A stretch of 64,000 nucleotides of DNA from Candidatus Aalborgicola defluviihabitans (lineage in GTDB: Bacteria > Pseudomonadota > Gammaproteobacteria > Burkholderiales > Burkholderiaceae_C): NCBI GenBank assembly GCA_016705575.1, contig JADIXX010000004.1:62001-126000 (forward strand), given 5' to 3'. Position 1 is the first letter of the stretch; the number at the start of each line of letters is the position of its first letter. Shown here piece after piece: positions 61,150-64,000 of this stretch. The position numbers were made by a program, and so were the translations under genes. Under the pieces are notes generated by a model. That model was not told where the DNA came from. It did not search any database and worked only from the letters and a program-made list of their open reading frames with translations.

Positions 61150-61812
61150 TTATCGCATTTGTTTTTCCACTGGATTAGCCCCAGTATTGCAACCCGTAAT
61201 CCCTGGTGTTGCCCGTGCCAACCAGAATATGGGTTTTCCAGAATCGGGATTGCCGGTCTTCTGGAGCATCGGTTCTGCATCGGGATCTGCTAGTGACGCA
61301 ATGCGCGCTCGGCGAATTGCAGCGCTCAACTTCTTGGGATCAGACTCGGTACCGCTTTCGATAACCTTTTCGAACAGCGTCTCGAACTGCTGGATGCCGA
61401 TGCGACGCGTCTCGCCGGAGCCCACTACCAGGCGTGCGCATTCGACAATTTCCAGTGCCAATTCGACATCCTGCACCGCAAATCCGAGCCGCTTGACCGC
61501 GCCTAACCAGCGTTCAATCAACGACTGCTCAGCTAGATAGCGCGCGGTGTCCCGCGTTTTGAGATCGACCACCCGAATGGCGTTTTGAACGCTCATCCAT
61601 GCAGCCAGGTGTCGTCCGGCCTCGCGGGTCAACTGGTACCCAGTCGCGACGCCACCGGCCTCGCGATCCAGCGCCAAAATGCCTTCGAGTCGGTCAAGGT
61701 AGAGCGTGGCGTAGGCTGCGTCTTGGCAGTCAATCAGCCGCGCCACACCGGTGTCGAGCACAAAGTGCGTCTGCTCAGGAAACTTCTGGTATACACGTTC
61801 AAGGGGCGTCAT
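61150..61812 (-). CDS. Stand-alone IorB C-terminal (DUF6537-like) domain protein
   Basis: 220 residues. The text from TPLERVYQKFPEQTHFVLDTG through ARLIDCQDAAYATLYLDRLEGI, LTREAGRHLAAWMSVQNAIRVVDLKTR to CARLVVGSGETRRIG resembles the C-terminal half of the beta subunit of indolepyruvate oxidoreductase. The N-terminal POR-gamma domain that normally precedes it is missing, and no trace was seen in the 224 bp upstream. ATG 61812 is chosen because similarity starts there; no strong ribosome site. It may be a partner of the fused oxidoreductase at 29-32.5 kb or a relic. Lies between hemerythrin and padD on the same strand. Confidence 0.6.
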   Translation of the reverse strand: MTPLERVYQKFPEQTHFVLDTGVARLIDCQDAAYATLYLDRLEGILALDREAGGVATGYQLTREAGRHLAAWMSVQNAIRVVDLKTRDTARYLAEQSLIERWLGAVKRLGFAVQDVELALEIVECARLVVGSGETRRIGIQQFETLFEKVIESGTESDPKKLSAAIRRARIASLADPDAEPMLQKTGNPDSGKPIFWLARATPGITGCNTGANPVEKQMR

Positions 61813-62036
61813 AACAATACGAACATGCGTTGCAACCGAACCTTGTGACCTCTTCCGCAACACCAGCAGGAATATGAGCGCGGTTTCGATAGAAAATCGT
61901 GCCGCGCCTTCGGGTAGTGATGTGACATATAAAGCCTATCGTTACCTATCGATCGTTTCCAGACGAGAACAACGTCAGCAATTTGTCTGTTCGGCGCCTA
62001 TCGACGCGCAGGCAAGTCACCCCTGCATCAATGCCA

Positions 62037-62921
62037 TTACAACTTTGCGCCCTGTCGCTGAACCGGTACTCCCCGGCCTCGAACCGGCAGACGTGGTAGC
62101 GCATAGCCTTGCAGAAAGGCCGCTGGCACAATCACGGTGTACTTAAGCAACCATCCGCCCGAAGCTGCCAGCAAGCCAGCGGCCGCAGCCAACCATGCAC
62201 CGCCCATAGAAGGCATTGCCAGTGAAAGCAGCAGCAATGCCAAAGCAACCCAATGACCGATTTTGACAAACGCGAAATCGATGGAATCCAATGCTGCCAA
62301 TGTTTGCTTGGGTGCTGCGCTGTCACCCAGTTCCGCACGATACGATCGCCACAGCAAAGCGCGCGCAATGATCAATAGAGCCAACACAACCACAACCCCG
62401 GTTACCGGCGACCGAGCACCCAAAAGCACTGCGCCAAGCACCAACAGACCCGCACCTTCGGTCAGCCCTGTCACAAAAAACAATGGCCCCGTGCGCCGCG
62501 CACGCCAAGCGGGAACCCCTTTGGCTGCGTAAACCATACGAGCCTGGCAATACAAGAATGAAAACGCCAGCAGCGCGGTTAGCCAGATCCACAATGCGCT
62601 CCCAGTCCACACTGCCATCGCGCCGCACATGAATAGTGGGCCAGCCACCATGGCTTCGCGGGTCATCCAGGACGTATGGACGTGACGAAACACATTCAAA
62701 GAGCGGAATGGGCGTCCGATCTCCAGTGCAACCGAGAAAAGCCCCAACGCAATCAAAAGGAGCCCAGAAATACCAAACGGTCGATAAGCCACTTCGGCCC
62801 CCGAAAAGACGGCAGCGAAGATCAACAAACTGCAACCACTGCCGCCACAGATGAAATTCCCGGCGGCCCGCCAGTCCCAGTTCGTCTGGTGACGGGCTTT
62901 GAAGAATGATTCGCTTTTCAT
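62037..62921 (-). CDS. padD: NrfD/DmsC-like membrane anchor subunit (PadD-like)
   Basis: 294 residues, eight or nine hydrophobic segments. N-terminal HQTNWDWRAAGNFICGGSGCSLLIFAAV and ALEIGRPFRSLNVFRHVHTSWMTREAM (conserved in DmsC/NrfD-type quinone-linked anchors). It would pass electrons from PadC to the quinone pool. The start ATG 62921 overlaps the padC stop as ATGA, implying coupled translation and a stable complex. Role as PadD is inferred from the paired padC and the padB-like gene elsewhere in the window. Confidence 0.72.
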   Translation of the reverse strand: MKSESFFKARHQTNWDWRAAGNFICGGSGCSLLIFAAVFSGAEVAYRPFGISGLLLIALGLFSVALEIGRPFRSLNVFRHVHTSWMTREAMVAGPLFMCGAMAVWTGSALWIWLTALLAFSFLYCQARMVYAAKGVPAWRARRTGPLFFVTGLTEGAGLLVLGAVLLGARSPVTGVVVVLALLIIARALLWRSYRAELGDSAAPKQTLAALDSIDFAFVKIGHWVALALLLLSLAMPSMGGAWLAAAAGLLAASGGWLLKYTVIVPAAFLQGYALPRLPVRGRGVPVQRQGAKL

Positions 62922-63565
62922 GTCTTGTCCCACAAGTAATACAGCCCAGGATCGGTTCCCAATTCTTCATGCATGCGGAAGTGTTGATTCTCACGCAACA
63001 GGGTTGAGACGTTGCTATTCACATCGTCACGATCGCCGAATGCCATGGCACTGGTGATACATGAATTGACGCAGGCCGGCGTCACCTCGGGATCTACCCC
63101 CGGAGTAAGACCACTCAACTCGGCAGAGTCAATGCGGCTGATGCAAAAAGTACATTTGGTGGCAACGTTGACACGTTTGGGGTCAGCGCGCATGGCTTCC
63201 GATGCACTGGCAGTTTCGTTATAGGCAAAGTCCATCTTGTGCACAACGTCTCGCGCTTGGTAGGGACACGCAACCACGCAGTAGCCGCAACCGATGCAGA
63301 CGTCGTAGTCGATGGTGACCAAACCATCCGCACGCTTCTTTGTTGCCTGCGAAGGACACACCTCCACGCATGGGGGCTCACCGCAGTGCATGCAGCCGAC
63401 GGGCACGAAGCTGCGTCGAACGTCAGGGAATTCACCGGTTTCAACGTCAAGAACCTTGCGCCACTGCACGCCGGGCGGCGTGGCATTGGCGTGGCGACAG
63501 GCTGCAGTGCAGGTCTGGCAACCAATGCAACGCCGTAGATCCACGACCATTACATAACGTGTCAT
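62918..63565 (-). CDS. padC: Four-cluster ferredoxin-like subunit (PadC/NrfC/DmsB-like)
   Basis: 215 residues. Four [4Fe-4S] motifs: CIGCQTCTAAC, CMHCGEPPCVEVCPS, CIGCGYCVVACP and CTFCISR, with further Cys in TPACVNSC, all typical of the electron-transfer subunit of bis-MGD membrane enzymes. QWRKVLDVETGEFPDVRRSF is reminiscent of DmsB-type proteins. It has no catalytic subunit next to it; the only candidate in the window is the padB-like gene 15 kb away. Confidence 0.78.
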   Translation of the reverse strand: MTRYVMVVDLRRCIGCQTCTAACRHANATPPGVQWRKVLDVETGEFPDVRRSFVPVGCMHCGEPPCVEVCPSQATKKRADGLVTIDYDVCIGCGYCVVACPYQARDVVHKMDFAYNETASASEAMRADPKRVNVATKCTFCISRIDSAELSGLTPGVDPEVTPACVNSCITSAMAFGDRDDVNSNVSTLLRENQHFRMHEELGTDPGLYYLWDKT

Positions 63566-63774
63566 GCAGCCACCTTTATTTGATTCAGTTTTACAAATTT
63601 ATTTAAAATTCCGTATCAGTTTATGATGGAACATATTCGATGTCAACATCGGCAGGAATACAACAACATTTATGTTTTATATGAAACAGTTTTGTAAACA
63701 ACTTAAATCCTTTAAGATCGCCGACTTCCTTGGGGCCACTGACCGTCAGTTGAGTAGAGAAATTGGACCGTTTT

Positions 63775-64000
63775 ATGCAATCTAGATCTGAATCAAGTGC
63801 CAGTTTTGCCGCGGCGGGCGCGCAACTGGCTGCACTCTTTGTGAACGCTACGGCAGCCGGACGTGATTTTCTAAACCAGCAAGAACTCACAAGCCTGCTT
63901 TCCAGCGGCCCCATTCCGTTGGTAACAGAGCCGCAGCTTCCAAACTTGGTGCCATTCGGTGAACTTCAAATCTGCCTGAACAACACCCGTGAATTTGGTC
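63775..64000 (+). CDS. Start of an unidentified gene (3' end outside window)
   Basis: An open frame from ATG 63775 runs to the window end (75 codons). It begins MQSRSESSASFAAAGAQL and continues ALFVNATAAGRDFLNQQELT without a stop. Reading is soluble, mildly hydrophobic, no signal peptide. I do not recognise the family. It is divergent from padC with a 209-bp A/T-rich gap, so it could belong to the same anaerobic module. The overlapping minus-strand frame at 63621-63914 is considered a shadow. Confidence 0.5.
   Translation, partial: MQSRSESSASFAAAGAQLAALFVNATAAGRDFLNQQELTSLLSSGPIPLVTEPQLPNLVPFGELQICLNNTREFG

Noticed and set aside
63621..63914. 97-codon minus-strand ORF at the right end
   Set aside because: Mostly opposite the better plus-strand start at 63775, poor codon pattern, no family.
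1..64000. CRISPR arrays, rRNA/tRNA genes, insertion sequences, prophage
   Set aside because: No regularly spaced repeat units, RNA gene signatures, transposase or phage genes were seen; the only dispersed repeats are the single ~46-bp elements.

Overview
The window looks like chromosomal DNA of a betaproteobacterium, most likely a member of the Comamonadaceae (Rhodoferax/Polaromonas-like). This is inferred from the high GC content, the surE-pcm-nlpD-rpoS block, the box-type benzoyl-CoA genes and a short family-typical interspersed repeat. No rRNA, tRNA, CRISPR array or transposase was seen.

Left part (1-22.97 kb), core functions. ppsA and its regulator ppsR are divergent. An iron and oxidative-stress block follows: a GNAT-Rnk fusion, bacterioferritin, hemP, a Fur-like site, a TonB-dependent siderophore receptor, a PiuC-type hydroxylase, a tiny membrane ORF, tonB-exbB-exbD, dps and a GlcG/HbpS-like protein. 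Next come a Bax1-family membrane protein, rlmD, an aldo/keto reductase, a Tat-type amidase, surE-pcm-nlpD-rpoS, a quinone oxidoreductase and a fused mobA-moeA. Eight copies of a ~46-bp repeat lie in the window. Three of them sit inside rlmD, rpoS and the receptor gene and are translated in the same phase.

Right part (23-64 kb), aromatic catabolism. boxR is followed by boxC-boxB-boxA (oxygen-dependent benzoyl-CoA ring opening) and a 1174-residue fused indolepyruvate-type 2-oxoacid:ferredoxin oxidoreductase. Then come an AraC/FeaR-like regulator divergent from an aldehyde dehydrogenase, a benzoate-CoA ligase with a five-gene ABC importer, paaK, fdhD, a molybdopterin oxidoreductase resembling PadB, a second ABC importer with a permease-ATPase fusion, and a bzdV-W-X-Y-Z-type operon (the steps after anaerobic benzoyl-CoA reduction). 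The right end carries a multi-haem-oxidase-like membrane protein, a hemerythrin, a detached IorB-like C-terminal domain and the padC/padD-like subunits.

How it may fit together (inference): phenylacetate is activated by PaaK, oxidised to phenylglyoxylate by the PadBCD-like molybdoenzyme, and converted to benzoyl-CoA, possibly by the fused oxidoreductase. Benzoyl-CoA, also made from benzoate by the ligase, then enters either the box route or an anaerobic route. The core benzoyl-CoA reductase genes are absent from the window. An octamer TGCATTAT recurs in the promoter regions of boxC, the ligase, paaK, padB and bzdV/livK, with a one-mismatch copy before boxR. This suggests one BoxR-type regulon covering both aerobic and anaerobic modules.
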